Origin: Halovenus sp.
Lineage (GTDB): Archaea; Halobacteriota; Halobacteria; Halobacteriales; Haloarculaceae
Assembly: GCA_028275145.1 (NCBI GenBank)
Contig: JAQCNG010000130.1
Coordinates: 1-6,330, forward strand
Length of the DNA: 6,330 bases
Direction: 5' to 3'
Under the pieces are notes generated by a model that saw only the letters and a program-made list of their open reading frames with translations, ran no database searches and had not been told where the DNA came from. The translations under genes were made by a program, and so were the position numbers. Positions 6,312 to 6,330 of the stretch are shown piece after piece (within the stretch, counting starts at the first letter, position 1; each line of letters opens with the position of its first letter).

Positions 6312-6326
6312 CTGTTGTCACAACAG
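6312..6326. repeat. 15-nt perfect inverted repeat near the right edge
   Basis: CTGTTGTCACAACAG has 7-base arms around one central base, a typical form for a dimeric regulator site. It is about 175-190 bases upstream of the Bat-like start. It may belong to that gene or to whatever gene lies beyond the window edge. Unlike most local sequence it is not GC-dominated, which makes chance pairing somewhat less likely. Confidence 0.4.
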
Positions 6327-6330
6327 ACAG

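Larger units (their letters stand above)
6138..6330. other. Intergenic region upstream of the Bat-like gene
   Basis: I see no credible gene on either strand; the open frames have poor composition and mostly overlap the Bat-like gene in other frames. The region contains the 9-bp hairpin and the 15-nt dyad listed separately. It also has an A5 tract (minus strand, 6150-6154) 13-17 bases before the Bat-like ATG, too close to the start to serve as a normal TATA box for it. No clear TATA/BRE pair was found. Confidence 0.5.

Noticed and set aside
1..6330. CRISPR arrays, tRNA or rRNA genes, transposases and toxin-antitoxin pairs
   Set aside because: I saw no spaced repeat array, no cloverleaf or rRNA-like sequence and no recombinase or toxin motifs. 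The only mobility hints are the repeat and the gene relic described above.

Overview
The window looks like chromosomal or megaplasmid DNA of a haloarchaeon (class Halobacteria). It is GC-rich with strong G/C preference at third codon positions, its proteins are acidic, and the gene families are haloarchaeal: a two-subunit thiolase with a serine in place of the usual nucleophilic cysteine, a small PadR-like winged-helix regulator, and a Bat-type (bacterio-opsin activator-like) regulator ending in an HTH_10 domain. I cannot name the genus.

Layout. (1) 2-145, + strand: the last 47 codons of an unidentified gene. (2) 145-243, - strand: a relic that reads like the N-terminal part of an acyl-CoA carboxylase carboxyltransferase (PccB/MmdA type), cut at both ends and sitting in what is now the thiolase leader region. 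(3) 298-1823, + strand: a translationally coupled pair encoding thiolase catalytic alpha subunit and zinc-ribbon/OB-fold (DUF35) beta subunit, a haloarchaeal beta-ketothiolase of the PhaA/BktB kind. (4) 1824-2014: no intact gene, but 1852-1955 is a decayed direct copy of the 3' end of the gene in (1), so the thiolase pair lies between two copies of the same gene end. (5) 2015-2473, - strand: PadR-like regulator with a strong Shine-Dalgarno. (6) 2655-6137, - strand: a 1160-residue multidomain regulator, MEDS-REC-PAS-PAS-GAF-GAF-BAT-HTH_10, with no histidine kinase core. (7) 6138-6330: non-coding as far as I can see, with a strong GC hairpin and a perfect 15-nt dyad.

How it may work together (inference). 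The thiolase pair would join or split short acyl-CoA units (acetoacetyl-CoA or 3-ketovaleryl-CoA), fitting a locus that once also held an acyl-CoA carboxylase gene. The two regulators are on the opposite strand and converge on the thiolase pair. The large one combines a possible small-molecule sensor (MEDS), a phosphorylation input (REC), PAS/GAF sensing and direct DNA binding in one chain. The PadR-like gene follows it in the same direction 181 bp downstream. Nothing in the sequence proves that either regulator controls the thiolase. The parts least explained by known families are the rearrangement scars around the thiolase pair and the dyad/hairpin elements in the gaps.
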